The notes: generated by a model not told the origin, from the sequence alone. 64,000 nucleotides of DNA from Chitinophagales bacterium (GCA_021323755.1 JAJPKJ010000022.1:1-64000); one strand, 5' to 3'. Positions 1 to 7,490 are shown, counted from the first letter of the stretch. Numbers and translations: made by a program.

Positions 1-111
1 ACCACCATTACAGCATCTTTTGTAATAAAATTAGCTATCCTGTTTTTTATCGGCATTATTACCGCTGCGCTATTATTGCCATTAAATTACCCGCAGGGAA
101 TATTCAATTGA
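1..111 (+). CDS. C-terminal end of a membrane protein (5' truncated by window edge)
   Basis: An open frame enters from the left edge and ends at TGA (109-111), giving 36 residues. It reads through a long hydrophobic stretch (about residues 6-27, rich in Ile, Leu, Phe and Ala) and ends in a short polar tail. This looks like the last transmembrane helix of an inner-membrane protein. The family cannot be identified from so short a tail. A perfect 9-bp inverted repeat (ATTTACAAT/ATTGTAAAT, 200-220) lies downstream and might form the transcript end, although it has no T-run. Confidence 0.6.
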   Translation, partial: TTITASFVIKLAILFFIGIITAALLLPLNYPQGIFN

Positions 112-246
112 TGTTTTTTCTAGCCAAGCCTCTCTCCTACATCATTAAGATTCAAGGAATAAGCCAGGTGCCGGTCGAAAACAAAAAATGAATTTTTCTA
201 TTTACAATAAAATTGTAAATTTCCTATCAAACCAACACAAATAGTA

Positions 247-447
247 ATGCAATCGAATGAACAAAGCCGCATTCAAAGTATCATCTTTGAATTGGAGCAG
301 AGATATCCATTCTTTACTAAAAGAGATATTTACTCGACAGTGAGTGATGCTTACAAAAAAGCGCATTCCTTCTTCAAAAACGTTACAGATAAGGAATTGG
401 ATGAAGTGAAAAAATTAGCTGACCAGGATCTGAAGCTCTCTTTGTAA
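247..447 (+). CDS. small hypothetical protein (66 aa)
   Basis: The ATG start gives a 66-residue charged, helical, cytoplasmic-looking protein with no signal peptide or membrane segment. It contains alternating amphipathic patches (a FELEQRYPFF-like segment, then KKAHSFFKNV and a Lys/Asp/Leu-rich C-terminus), consistent with a small helical bundle. I do not recognise the family; a distant resemblance to small three-helix dimerisation proteins is only an impression. Support for it being real is the convincing intrinsic terminator 34 bases after the stop and normal codon usage. The opposite strand also has a frame here, but it is low-complexity and runs across the terminator. Confidence 0.6.
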   Translation: MQSNEQSRIQSIIFELEQRYPFFTKRDIYSTVSDAYKKAHSFFKNVTDKELDEVKKLADQDLKLSL

Positions 448-480
448 AGTCTATCCGGCTTATTGCAAATTTTATTCATG

Positions 481-507
481 CCTCGTTTTTCAAAGACGAG
501 GTTTTTC
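481..507 (+). terminator. intrinsic terminator after the 66-aa gene
   Basis: CCTCGTTT (481-488) can pair with the segment ending in ACGAGG (about 494-501) in an 8-bp stem containing one G-T pair, with a 5-nt loop, followed by TTTTTC. It is in the right place for the small gene ending at 447. Confidence 0.75.
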
Positions 508-576
508 TTTGTAAAAAAATCGAAGTCTGCTGGAATTGCGTAAATGTATTTGTACTTAAAAAGCAATTATGTTAGC

Positions 577-606
577 AAGCCCTTCCATTCTTGGTGGGGC
601 TTTTAC
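577..606. terminator. AAGCCC/GGGCTT hairpin terminator, possibly bidirectional
   Basis: AAGCCC (577-582) pairs with GGGCTT (597-602). The plus strand continues TTTTACTTTT. It sits just beyond the stop of the leftward Pr6Pr-type gene, so it probably ends that transcript, although the better T-run is on the plus strand. Confidence 0.5.
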
Positions 607-625
607 TTTTATCAGCAAGATTTTT

Positions 626-1246
626 CTATGGACTTTCTTTCTTACTCATTTTTTTCCCTGCAAAAATAAATAGTACGGCAATTACCAGAAATACTAAAAC
701 CAATATGGAACAATTAATGAGGGTCTTTGGCATGCCGATCTTTACTACATCTAGGAATGGATATGGATAGTAGCCAGATAAGCTGCCGCGAATTAAAATG
801 CAAACCAGGTATATTAAGGGATAAATGCACCATTTGGTTATCTGCGAATATTTGACCGCTGATTTTTTTTCATACAATATCCAGAAAACAACAGCTAATA
901 ACGGAATAACTGTGTGGAGCAATTCATCGACAATTTGCTGCATCCCTTCGGGGTTCCAAAGATGTCTTAATGTGACCTGATAAACCAGCCCTACCATAAA
1001 TATATAGACCGTGATGGCGGTAAGTGTCCCTGGTTTATTAATCAATTTTGAATTATCACTTCCGGAAAAAAGAAGACAGGTAAAATAAACTGCAACAATG
1101 ATGTTGGTCAGGATGGTGAAATAACTAAAAAACTCGATGGTAATTTCGGACATGGCAAGGGCCCTGCTGCCGAGCATTAAAATAAATTGCTCAATGATGG
1201 CGAACCATCCCGTTAATGCAAATAATACCGCAAGATTTTTTTTCAT
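626..1246 (-). CDS. Pr6Pr-family integral membrane protein
   Basis: A 206-residue protein with six hydrophobic segments (about residues 5-25, 40-62, 75-95, 108-125, 138-158 and 178-198) and a basic tail (GKKMSKK). The RHLWNPEG motif, the LLHTVIPLL stretch and the IRG...YPYPFLDV motif after the fifth helix match the Pr6Pr (six-transmembrane, FAR-17a/AIG1-like) family. Members are integral membrane proteins of unknown or lipid-hydrolase-like function; the eukaryotic relatives hydrolyse fatty-acid esters of hydroxy fatty acids. Whether this bacterial protein is enzymatic cannot be told from the sequence. It is monocistronic, with a hairpin terminator downstream at 577-606. Confidence 0.8.
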   Translation of the reverse strand: MKKNLAVLFALTGWFAIIEQFILMLGSRALAMSEITIEFFSYFTILTNIIVAVYFTCLLFSGSDNSKLINKPGTLTAITVYIFMVGLVYQVTLRHLWNPEGMQQIVDELLHTVIPLLAVVFWILYEKKSAVKYSQITKWCIYPLIYLVCILIRGSLSGYYPYPFLDVVKIGMPKTLINCSILVLVFLVIAVLFIFAGKKMSKKESP

Positions 1247-1582
1247 AATGAAAAATCATTTAAAATTATTGTTTCTTTTAATCATTTGATTATTTAATTG
1301 ATCAGCATCTATTCATCCTGGCCCAGGGTATCTTTGACTATACGAAAACACCTATTCCCTCATGCAAAAACGAATAAAATAAATTATTGAATTTAATCGG
1401 TGTAAAATGACTAATCATTTGTTTCGCCTTAAAAATACGCAACAGCCCCCATCCTAACAGAAGCGTTTTTTGTTTAATAATTAAGTAAGATTTGCATGAA
1501 CAGTTTAAACATTTGTCAGAACATAAAAAAATACGCGATAAATTTATTTCACTACTAGTCATTTCATTCTAAAAATGAAATC
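1247..1582. other. intergenic stretch without a supported gene
   Basis: This AT-rich spacer separates two leftward genes. A 74-residue minus-strand frame (1338-1562) has Cys-rich, irregular composition and no recognisable features, so I do not call it. AATCATTT occurs twice (around 1253 and 1280) just upstream of the Pr6Pr-type gene and may be part of its promoter region. Nothing else stands out. Confidence 0.4.
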
Positions 1583-1612
1583 AAAGCCCGCTCATTCATG
1601 ATTGGGCTTTTG
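1583..1612. terminator. AAAGCCC/GGGCTTT hairpin terminator
   Basis: AAAGCCC (1583-1589) pairs with GGGCTTT (1604-1610) around a 14-nt loop. Being nearly symmetrical it has T-rich sequence on both strands. It lies just downstream of the leftward esterase gene that stops at 1645. Confidence 0.6.
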
Positions 1613-1644
1613 ATTGCAAGGAGGAGTATTTTGATTGGTTTATT

Positions 1645-2562
1645 TTATTGCAGGATCAACCTCCCATCCAGCGCATCAAAAATATCAATGCCAAATTGTA
1701 TCTGGCCGGAAAGTGTATAATGTCCATTATTGAATGTTGGGTAATTGTCTGTATTGATCAGTATGGCATTATTGGACTTGTTGCTGCAATAATCGGCTTG
1801 TGCGGACCTGACGATTTCCCGATATTTTTCAGAAGGATCATCTATTCCGTTCACCCTACCTATTATTTTTTTATAGTTGATTGAATTGGGAGATAAATTA
1901 TAGGTTGCAATTTCTGCATTATAAAAGCTATCAAACTTTCCAAAGAAAGCGGTAAGATTATCCAGGTATGATCTGGCTTTTATTGAATCAGCTGCATCAT
2001 TTTCTCCTTGTATCCAAATAAATGCTTTGAGCACAGGATGATTACCCGCGGCTTTAATAATCCTTATATTTTTATCAGCATAAATAAACAGCTGATAAAT
2101 GTATTTATTGAGCCAGTCATTCGCAAGATCAGTATTCCCAATTCCATATTTCAAAAGAAAGCAGGAATCAACTCCTGCATTTCTTAAGGATGTAAGAAAT
2201 GAGACCTCACTTCCCATCTCCCTATTACTAAGATGATCTACAAGCATTGTATTTACTCCGGCTTGTATTCTGTAAAAAGTCACAGCGCTATAGCCTGGAT
2301 TATAAATTTGAAAGCCGTTTATGGGATTTCCATATAAACTTACTTGTTCGGGAGTTGCCGAATCACCTGTGCTGCCGGTACCGGGAAATTGGGGTCTGCC
2401 GCAATTGGATTGACCTGCTTCGATATAATAATCGACATCTAAATTGGTTTTTGGAGGAATGCTTACTGTTGAGTCAGTTCCTGCCCCAGGCTGGCTACTG
2501 GCAGTTACCATTACCGATTTACTACAGCTGAATAAAAGCAAAATTGGAATGTATTTCAACAT
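1645..2562 (-). CDS. sialate O-acetylesterase-like SGNH lipoprotein (SASA/CE6-type)
   Basis: A 305-residue secreted esterase. The N-terminus is a lipoprotein signal peptide with a lipobox ending at Cys13 (LLFSC), followed by a Ser/Pro/Thr-rich linker. The GQSN motif (residues 50-53) holds the presumed catalytic Ser52. The WIQGEND motif (183-189) and a C-terminal NGHYTLSG motif (His near 283) complete the pattern of the SASA (DUF303) family of carbohydrate acetylesterases. The family removes O-acetyl groups from sialic acid or hemicellulose; the substrate here is not evident. It is most likely anchored in the outer membrane facing the periplasm or surface. It is monocistronic, and the start is the only ATG preceding the signal peptide. 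Confidence 0.75.
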   Translation of the reverse strand: MLKYIPILLLFSCSKSVMVTASSQPGAGTDSTVSIPPKTNLDVDYYIEAGQSNCGRPQFPGTGSTGDSATPEQVSLYGNPINGFQIYNPGYSAVTFYRIQAGVNTMLVDHLSNREMGSEVSFLTSLRNAGVDSCFLLKYGIGNTDLANDWLNKYIYQLFIYADKNIRIIKAAGNHPVLKAFIWIQGENDAADSIKARSYLDNLTAFFGKFDSFYNAEIATYNLSPNSINYKKIIGRVNGIDDPSEKYREIVRSAQADYCSNKSNNAILINTDNYPTFNNGHYTLSGQIQFGIDIFDALDGRLILQ

Positions 2563-2655
2563 AGAATCAATACTCCCATAGTTATTTGAAAATCAAAACT
2601 AAAATAACTAAATGTTTAATAATTCAGGGGTTAAATCCGGCAGGGATGGAATTTT

Positions 2656-2742
2656 CTATTTTAGAAGGTTAGCAATTATACCCATTAGAACAAAAATGGA
2701 TATTCCGGCTAAAACGATAGTGGTTTGTAGTTTTCTATTCAT
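2656..2742 (-). CDS. possible 28-residue single-pass membrane peptide
   Basis: A short frame from ATG (2742-2740) to TAG (2658-2656). It encodes a basic N-terminus (MNRKLQ), an uninterrupted hydrophobic helix of about 18 residues (TIVLAGISIFVLMGIIANLL) and a terminal Lys. This is the layout of a small membrane protein. It is 93 bases upstream of the esterase gene on the same strand. No Shine-Dalgarno is visible, as is usual here. No homolog is known to me and the call rests only on composition and position. Confidence 0.35.
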   Translation of the reverse strand: MNRKLQTTIVLAGISIFVLMGIIANLLK

Positions 2743-2898
2743 AAGGATTACAGATAATGAGTCTGTAAATAACGCCATTCCATAAAAAAATATTGTTTAA
2801 ACAATCCCGGCAATCAAAATCTAAGTACGTAAAAAAACCGTTAGTAGTCGTTGAATATTTTTATTTCTCACATTCAACCGGCCTTTAATGAAGATCAT

Positions 2899-2932
2899 CG
2901 CCATATCATTAAATGATGTGGCGTTTTTTATT
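2899..2932 (+). terminator. strong plus-strand terminator with no gene upstream
   Basis: CGCCATATC (2899-2907) pairs with GATGTGGCG (2915-2923) in a 9-bp stem with one G-T pair and a 7-nt loop, followed by TTTTTTATT. The orientation is clearly plus, yet no plus-strand gene is seen between 448 and this point. The T-run is absent on the minus strand. Confidence 0.6.
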
Positions 2933-3025
2933 AAAAATATTAAATAAGCCATGCACCACCCGTAAATAATTGCGTATTTATAAGTAAGCAATTATCCAAT
3001 CTTTGGTTTTTACCTAGTGAAAATC

Positions 3026-3060
3026 AAGTCCCGCCTTTATAGGCGGGGCTTTTATTTTTT
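3026..3060. terminator. GC-rich hairpin terminator at the end of the DUF3592-like gene
   Basis: AAGTCCCGCC (3026-3035) pairs with GGCGGGGCTT (3042-3051) in a 10-bp stem with a 6-nt loop. TTTATTTTTT follows on the plus strand. The leftward gene stops at 3059, so its transcript runs straight into this stem. The T-run again favours the plus strand. Confidence 0.6.
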
Positions 3061-3505
3061 AAGAAATGATCTTAATAAAGGGTTTCTTTCCAAAAACGAT
3101 CTTTGCATTGCGGGGTATAATTGGGTCGAACCTTTGTGGAGTAAGATATAAAACAAGGATAATCAACAACGGGAATAGCGCATATACCATTGTTCCGATC
3201 CAAACACCGGTAAAATTATCTATACATGCATCGGCGGGATTATTCTTTTGATATAAGACCGGTACGATCTCTCCCTTTTTCATTTCAAGATCATCTTCGG
3301 TATTAAAAAACAGGCTGTCATTACCAACTGAATATTTAATTACGGAATGATCGCTGGTGCCCTGCACTTCAATGGTTCGCCCCCTGAACAGAACTCTTCC
3401 CATTGTTTTCTGGGATCTGATAATCCATATTATTTTATAGGCAACAAAAGGCCCGATAAAAATGATGAATATTAAAAGAAAGAATTTGTTCCGGTTTAGC
3501 TGCAT
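3059..3505 (-). CDS. DUF3592-like two-helix membrane protein
   Basis: A 148-residue protein with an N-terminal transmembrane helix (about residues 7-28), a central soluble beta-rich region (GRVLFRGRTIEVQG ... VIKYSVGNDSLFF ... GEIVPVLYQKNNP) and a second helix (about 104-122) before a basic tail. This layout and the VPVLYQKNNPADACI motif match DUF3592-type proteins, whose function is unknown. The start is the first ATG, directly before the hydrophobic segment. It is separated by 56 bases from the SRPBCC operon on the same strand, and whether it is cotranscribed with it is uncertain. Confidence 0.6.
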   Translation of the reverse strand: MQLNRNKFFLLIFIIFIGPFVAYKIIWIIRSQKTMGRVLFRGRTIEVQGTSDHSVIKYSVGNDSLFFNTEDDLEMKKGEIVPVLYQKNNPADACIDNFTGVWIGTMVYALFPLLIILVLYLTPQRFDPIIPRNAKIVFGKKPFIKIIS

Positions 3506-3561
3506 AAATAGATAGCTGCCGCTTTTTTTTTCATGGTTTTCATTTTTTCTTTTTCCTCCCT

Positions 3562-4023
3562 CTACTGCCCTATTGCATCATTGGTTTCAGCATTTTTTCC
3601 CAGGAAAGTAGTCAGTGATTTATCAAGAATATAGGTCCATCCTTCAACAAAATTATTTTTCGCAAAATCTCTATTATCCTGCGGGAATGTCTCCAACCCT
3701 TCGTGGGTTAATTTTAGTTTTGTTTTATTCCCTTCAGCAAATAATTCAAAAGTCAATAATGAAATACCCGGGTATCCCTTATAACGCCAGCTGTAAGAAA
3801 GTTTTTTATTTGGCACCACTTCCACAACCTTGCAAAGATGGACAAATATCCGTCCTTCATTATTGCCTTCGAAACTAAATTCAAAGCCAACCTCCGGTTT
3901 AAAATGGGAAACATCAAAATACCATTTCTTCATTTCAGCTTTATTGGTAAGCGCTTTCCAAATGGTTGCGGGCGCTGCGTTCAATGTTCTTTCCATGATG
4001 ATCGGTTCGTTCTTCATGTCCAT
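3562..4023 (-). CDS. SRPBCC / AHSA1-domain protein
   Basis: A 153-residue protein of the START-like SRPBCC superfamily, AHSA1 branch: APATIWKALTNKAEMKKWYFD near the N-terminus, a beta-rich middle (GFEFSFEGNNEGRIFVHLCKVVEVVPNKK) and the closing helix (NFVEGWTYILDKSLTTFL). Such proteins have a helix-grip fold with a deep hydrophobic ligand pocket; ligands are generally unknown. It overlaps the upstream SRPBCC gene by one base (TAATG), which indicates translational coupling. A second ATG two codons in is also possible. It is the last gene of the ArsR operon. Confidence 0.85.
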   Translation of the reverse strand: MDMKNEPIIMERTLNAAPATIWKALTNKAEMKKWYFDVSHFKPEVGFEFSFEGNNEGRIFVHLCKVVEVVPNKKLSYSWRYKGYPGISLLTFELFAEGNKTKLKLTHEGLETFPQDNRDFAKNNFVEGWTYILDKSLTTFLGKNAETNDAIGQ

Positions 4024-4502
4024 TATTTTTGTAGTGATAAAATCCTTGACACATAATGGTCCAACCGGCTGACGGTTTGTATCAATCCTTCATCAGCCTT
4101 ATATATCTTGACCGTCTCTTCTTTCAATGCCGAAGATTCGAACAACATGTGAAAATTCATCAAGGTTTTATTTCCTTGCTCTTCAAATGTTACCGTAGTT
4201 CTGTGAATCGGATCCTCCAAATGATCATAAACGATTTTATTAGGCTCGCTAATCTCCACAAAAATATTTTTATTCAAATAATCGGTGCAATCGGGTCCAT
4301 GCATAATGAACTCCCACTCCCCTGCCGTTTTGAAATTCATTTTGTGCGTGGTTAGGGTAAATCCATTCGGCCCATACCAGTTCTCGATATGCTCGGGTCT
4401 TGTCCAGACTTCCCATACTAAATTTATTGGCGCATTAAAAAGTCTGGTGATTTTTAACTCGCGATTTGAAGTATCGTTAGCGTGCTCTTTTTCTCTTTGC
4501 AT
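4023..4502 (-). CDS. SRPBCC / AHSA1-domain protein
   Basis: A 159-residue SRPBCC protein with the typical opening ITRLFNAPINLVWEVWTRPEHIENWYGP and closing helix (KADEGLIQTVSRLDHYVS). It is the middle gene of the ArsR-SRPBCC-SRPBCC operon. Its start overlaps the end of the arsR-type gene by 26 bases and its stop overlaps the next start by one base. ArsR-type repressors followed by AHSA1 genes are a common bacterial arrangement in which the repressor controls the pair. The ligand is unknown. Confidence 0.88.
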   Translation of the reverse strand: MQREKEHANDTSNRELKITRLFNAPINLVWEVWTRPEHIENWYGPNGFTLTTHKMNFKTAGEWEFIMHGPDCTDYLNKNIFVEISEPNKIVYDHLEDPIHRTTVTFEEQGNKTLMNFHMLFESSALKEETVKIYKADEGLIQTVSRLDHYVSRILSLQK

Positions 4503-4824
4503 TTTTTTTCTTTTTAGTTTGTAATTGATTTAAATAATTTTCAAGGCTATCAAGTCTGATATTCCAAAATTGTCTGTATTGTTCTATCCAATCAGATACC
4601 TCGCCCAGTTTTTGAAGCCGTGCTTCGCAGAAGCGTTCGCGACCCTGTTGTTTGACTACAATTAAGCCACATTCAGTAAGAATTTTTATGTGCTTGTAAA
4701 TTGCCGTGCGACTGGTATCAAATTGACCAGCCACTGCATTAACATTTAGCGGTTGCTGCGAAATCATATTTAGTATCTCCCGGCGTGTAGGATCGGCTAT
4801 TCCCTGGAAAACATCTCTGCGCAT
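4477..4824 (-). CDS. ArsR-family winged-helix transcriptional repressor
   Basis: A 115-residue regulator starting MRRDVFQGIADPTRREIL, the usual opening of the ArsR subgroup linked to AHSA1 genes. It is followed by NVNAVAGQFDTSRTAIYKHIKILTECGLI, the helix-turn-helix, and the wing REGRERFCEA-like segment. A start eight codons upstream (4848) is possible in frame, but it would place the coding start inside the promoter element (TATATTTG, 4853-4846), so 4824 is preferred. There is no obvious metal-binding Cys pair, so it probably does not sense metal. It is expected to repress its own operon through the palindromes at 4831-4872. The C-terminus is Lys/Arg-rich. Confidence 0.88.
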   Translation of the reverse strand: MRRDVFQGIADPTRREILNMISQQPLNVNAVAGQFDTSRTAIYKHIKILTECGLIVVKQQGRERFCEARLQKLGEVSDWIEQYRQFWNIRLDSLENYLNQLQTKKKKNAKRKRAR

Positions 4825-4830
4825 AATTAT

Positions 4831-4876
4831 GTAACCTTTTGGTTGCAAATATATATGAAACCAAATGGTTTCACAA
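4831..4876 (-). promoter_or_regulatory. ArsR operon promoter flanked by two operator-like palindromes
   Basis: Read leftward, the sequence has TTG (4876-4874), a 20-base spacer and TATATTTG (4853-4846), a good Bacteroidota -33/-7 promoter. One palindrome, GAAACCA-AA-TGGTTTC (4857-4872), fills the spacer. A second, AACC-TTTT-GGTT with outer G/C bases (4831-4846), covers the expected transcription start. Both share the AACC...GGTT core, and their centres are 26 bases apart. Repression by dimers bound at both sites is inferred. Confidence 0.7.
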
Positions 4877-4892
4877 TTTTTTTTTGATTTTT

Positions 4893-5837
4893 CTAAAGAC
4901 CTGCAATTGAAAAAGAATATCCGTTTTCGAAACCGGAAAAATCAGGCTTTAAAAAATGCGAAGTGATCAACAAGGTTTCGCCTTTGCGCCTTATAGATAA
5001 ATAATGAAACATGGGCTTATAATCAAAAGCCATGTCTGGAATTTTTTTGGAAGATGTATCCAATGGCTGATGAAGTCCGCCACCGCCACCGATAATAAGG
5101 AAATCTTTTCCTGAGAATTGAAAATGTTCAAACGCGTGTGAATGACCCGTGATAAATAGTTTACCCTTTTTTGACTGAAGGAAATCAGGGACAAAATATT
5201 GTTGCACTTTTTTGGAAGAGCCAACGATTAAACTATTTGAATATGGAGCATGATGACAAGAAACGATGATCACGCGAATCGCATTATCGTGCTCTAAACT
5301 CCCGAGTTCTTGTTTATACCATTGAACTTCGTGATCTATTTCTTTTTGAGTCAGTTTTTTAAAATTGGAATTCAGCATTATTATTGCCAGGGAATCTATC
5401 ACACTCACGTATCCTAAATCATTATTATCGGGAAATCTTTTCTGAAAATTCTTCTCTCCTTTTTTTCTGCTCCACATTAGATCATGATTACCCAATAATC
5501 CATGTACTTCTATTTTATTTTCCCTACAACTATCCAGAAATTTATCAACCGTACTCCATTTATGATCGCTCGAGCCAACTGCTACAATGTCGCCTAACAT
5601 ATAAACAGCAACCGGCTTGTTTTTCAGGATATCCGAGAATATCATGGAAGTAGCCAGGGTATTATGATTTGCATGCAATTTTATTTTCTCAATCGCCATC
5701 GGCTGCTGCGTATCGCTTACAAAATCAATTTCTTTATAGCCTGTATCAGATGCTGATTGAGATCTTGCTGAAAATATGATGAAAAGAAAAATAACAGAGA
5801 GTGATAAATGCTTTCGCGTTGGCGTTATTCTTTTCAT
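4893..5837 (-). CDS. secreted calcineurin-like metallophosphoesterase
   Basis: A 314-residue protein with an N-terminal signal peptide (about residues 1-26, ending ARS-Q). The metallophosphoesterase motifs follow in order: a first metal motif around DFVSDTQQP (38-46), GD (82-83), GNHD (116-119), a CHHAPYS block near residue 195 and the final GHSHAF motif near 230. The family hydrolyses phosphoester bonds with a two-metal centre; the substrate is unknown. It is likely periplasmic. It ends 16 bases upstream of the ArsR promoter region on the same strand, so transcription from it could run into the repressed operon. Confidence 0.85.
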   Translation of the reverse strand: MKRITPTRKHLSLSVIFLFIIFSARSQSASDTGYKEIDFVSDTQQPMAIEKIKLHANHNTLATSMIFSDILKNKPVAVYMLGDIVAVGSSDHKWSTVDKFLDSCRENKIEVHGLLGNHDLMWSRKKGEKNFQKRFPDNNDLGYVSVIDSLAIIMLNSNFKKLTQKEIDHEVQWYKQELGSLEHDNAIRVIIVSCHHAPYSNSLIVGSSKKVQQYFVPDFLQSKKGKLFITGHSHAFEHFQFSGKDFLIIGGGGGLHQPLDTSSKKIPDMAFDYKPMFHYLSIRRKGETLLITSHFLKPDFSGFENGYSFSIAGL

Positions 5838-5915
5838 ATGAAAGCATTAAATTTCATGAACTCAAATCTCGGACTTGCAGATGGATTTTTGTGTTATACA
5901 AAATCTAATGTTTCA

Positions 5916-6125
5916 TTATTCCAATACTTCGCACTGAAAACCACGGTTATGCAGATGCTCAGTTACCATTTGAATAATATCTGCGCCACAATCAATTCTT
6001 AAAATATTATCGCAGTCCGTAAGATCAAAATTGATCTTTGCACCAGGGATTTTTTGCAAAAGTTCCTCGGCAATGCTATTTGCTTTTTGTTTTTGGGTAA
6101 TATTGGTTTTAAAAACTTCAATCAT
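5916..6125 (-). CDS. small conserved-looking protein (69 aa)
   Basis: A 69-residue protein starting MIEVFKTNI and containing INFDLTDCDNILRIDCG and a GFQCEVLE end. It has an alternating beta-alpha-beta pattern with two Cys. A longer in-frame start (6209) exists but would overlap the DoxX gene by 61 bases; 6125 leaves a normal 23-base gap. Compact proteins of this kind, with the NFDLxDCDxILR pattern and the EVL(E) end, recur at the end of Bacteroidota operons as far as I recall. Their function is unknown. It is the last gene of the SRPBCC-VOC-VOC-DoxX operon. Confidence 0.7.
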   Translation of the reverse strand: MIEVFKTNITQKQKANSIAEELLQKIPGAKINFDLTDCDNILRIDCGADIIQMVTEHLHNRGFQCEVLE

Positions 6126-6148
6126 TTTCTGAAGATTAGCAGTATCAT

Positions 6149-6544
6149 TTACTTTTTTAAGGGAATGAGTATCCGTAATTTTTCTTCCCGCAAATACAAA
6201 CCTGCCCAAACCAGAATGCCAAAAATCAGGGGAAAGAAAAATGGGTGTCCGGGCATCTCCGCTCTCATCATGATAGAAATTGCACCGCCAAGATATCCCG
6301 TGATCAGTATGGCACCAAGTATTGCAGTTTTTGGAATAACGTAAAGAATGGTAAAAACCAATAAAATGATACCGATTCCCTGTACGTCATCTTGTGGCCA
6401 TCCAAGTTGCGTGCTTCCTTGCATAGAAAGCGTTGATTTTACAATCTTCATTACTGAATCAAAAAGCAGGAAAAGAATGCATAGTATGCTGATGATTCGT
6501 CCGGTCCAAATTGCCGCCTTGGACTGCGGTTTTGTATTTTCCAT
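6149..6544 (-). CDS. DoxX-like four-helix membrane protein
   Basis: A 131-residue protein with four transmembrane helices (about residues 12-32, 52-70, 75-95 and 98-115). The pattern ILCILFLLFDSVMKI followed by a loop with WPQDD and then two paired helices is that of DoxX-like proteins (DoxX_2 group). Members are inner-membrane proteins often found next to stress-response or redox genes; molecular function is mostly unknown. It lies 28 bases after the VOC gene, within the leftward operon that starts at 7913. Confidence 0.8.
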   Translation of the reverse strand: MENTKPQSKAAIWTGRIISILCILFLLFDSVMKIVKSTLSMQGSTQLGWPQDDVQGIGIILLVFTILYVIPKTAILGAILITGYLGGAISIMMRAEMPGHPFFFPLIFGILVWAGLYLREEKLRILIPLKK

Positions 6545-6572
6545 ACATTGATAGTTTTAGTTATTAAGAATC

Positions 6573-6983
6573 TCATCCTTTTCTTTCAAAATGCAGCAAC
6601 CAATGATTACCAAATTTATCGGTAAGATCTCCAAACAGCGTGCCCCAAAAAGTATTTTCTACCGGATGCGTTTGTTCGCCGCCGCGTGAGAGTCTTTCAT
6701 AATATTTTTTTATATCAGACTCGCTATTGCAATCAAGCATCAGTGAAACAGCATTTCCTTTTATCAGTCCCTTTTCACTAACCATGTCAGATGCCATTAA
6801 TACGAAATGTTCATTTATTAAAGTTGCGTGCAAAATGTAACTTTTCATTTTTCGCGGCATCTTTTCTGCAATGGGTGATTCACCAATGGTTTGAAAATGC
6901 AGCTTACCTCCCAGACATCGTTTATAAAATTCCATAGCCTGGCGACAGTTACCGTTGAATGTCAAGTAGCAATTGATATTCAT
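6573..6983 (-). CDS. VOC-family protein (PhnB-like glyoxalase fold)
   Basis: A 136-residue VOC protein: NCYLTFNGNCRQAMEFYKRCLGG opening, the central HFVLMASD strand and the C-terminal FGDLTDKFGNHWLLHF, as in PhnB/YjdN-type members. The fold is two paired beta-alpha-beta-beta-beta modules that may bind a metal, but the reaction of this subgroup is unknown. Its ATG overlaps the upstream VOC stop by four bases (ATGA), so the two are translationally coupled. Confidence 0.85.
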   Translation of the reverse strand: MNINCYLTFNGNCRQAMEFYKRCLGGKLHFQTIGESPIAEKMPRKMKSYILHATLINEHFVLMASDMVSEKGLIKGNAVSLMLDCNSESDIKKYYERLSRGGEQTHPVENTFWGTLFGDLTDKFGNHWLLHFERKG

Positions 6984-7471
6984 TGTTGATCATAAGCCTT
7001 TTGTAAATCAGCGATAATGATCTTATTCATCTTCCAAAGCGCCTGCATTACCCGGGAAGATCTTGCCGGATCGCCGCTACTCATTAGTTTGCCCAAGGCT
7101 GTTGGCACAACCTGCCAGGACACTCCAAATTTGTCCTGCACCCATCCGCATTGATTGGGAGCACCGCCGGATGAAAGATTTTCCCAGAAATGATCTACCT
7201 CTTCCTGCGTATCGCAATTGATCACAAAAGAAATTGCGGGAGAAAGAGTAAATACCGGGCCTCCATTTAGCGCGATAAATTCCTGTCCTTCGATTTCAAA
7301 AACAGCGATCATTACAGTCCCGGCCGGCATCGGCGCATTTTCACCATATTTTGAAACTTGTTTGATCTTTGCATTTTTAAAAATAGAAATATAAAAATTT
7401 GCAGCTTCTTCCGCATTATTATTGAACCACAGAAATGGAGTGATCTTTTGCTGATTTTTTATGGTTGTCAT
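6980..7471 (-). CDS. VOC-family protein (3-demethylubiquinone-9 3-methyltransferase-like fold)
   Basis: A 163-residue VOC protein starting MTTIKNQQKITPFLWFNNNAEEA, with FYISIFKNAKI, a FEIEGQEFIALNGGP strand, CDTQEEVDHFW and the closing WQVVP block followed by a helical tail (SSRVMQALWKM). This is the subgroup often named PhnB or 3-demethylubiquinone-9 methyltransferase-like; the name should not be read as activity. A longer frame reaches 7630 but would run deep into the preceding SRPBCC gene, so the ATG at 7471 is chosen. Confidence 0.87.
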   Translation of the reverse strand: MTTIKNQQKITPFLWFNNNAEEAANFYISIFKNAKIKQVSKYGENAPMPAGTVMIAVFEIEGQEFIALNGGPVFTLSPAISFVINCDTQEEVDHFWENLSSGGAPNQCGWVQDKFGVSWQVVPTALGKLMSSGDPARSSRVMQALWKMNKIIIADLQKAYDQQ

Positions 7472-7490
7472 GATAAAACTTTGATTTTTA

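Noticed and set aside
1338-1562. 74-residue minus-strand frame in a long spacer
   Set aside because: Irregular, Cys-rich composition, no signal or family features, and a weak context; most likely a chance frame in AT-rich DNA.
6126-6209. longer start for the 69-residue gene
   Set aside because: It would overlap the DoxX gene extensively and adds residues unlike the rest; the internal ATG fits operon spacing.
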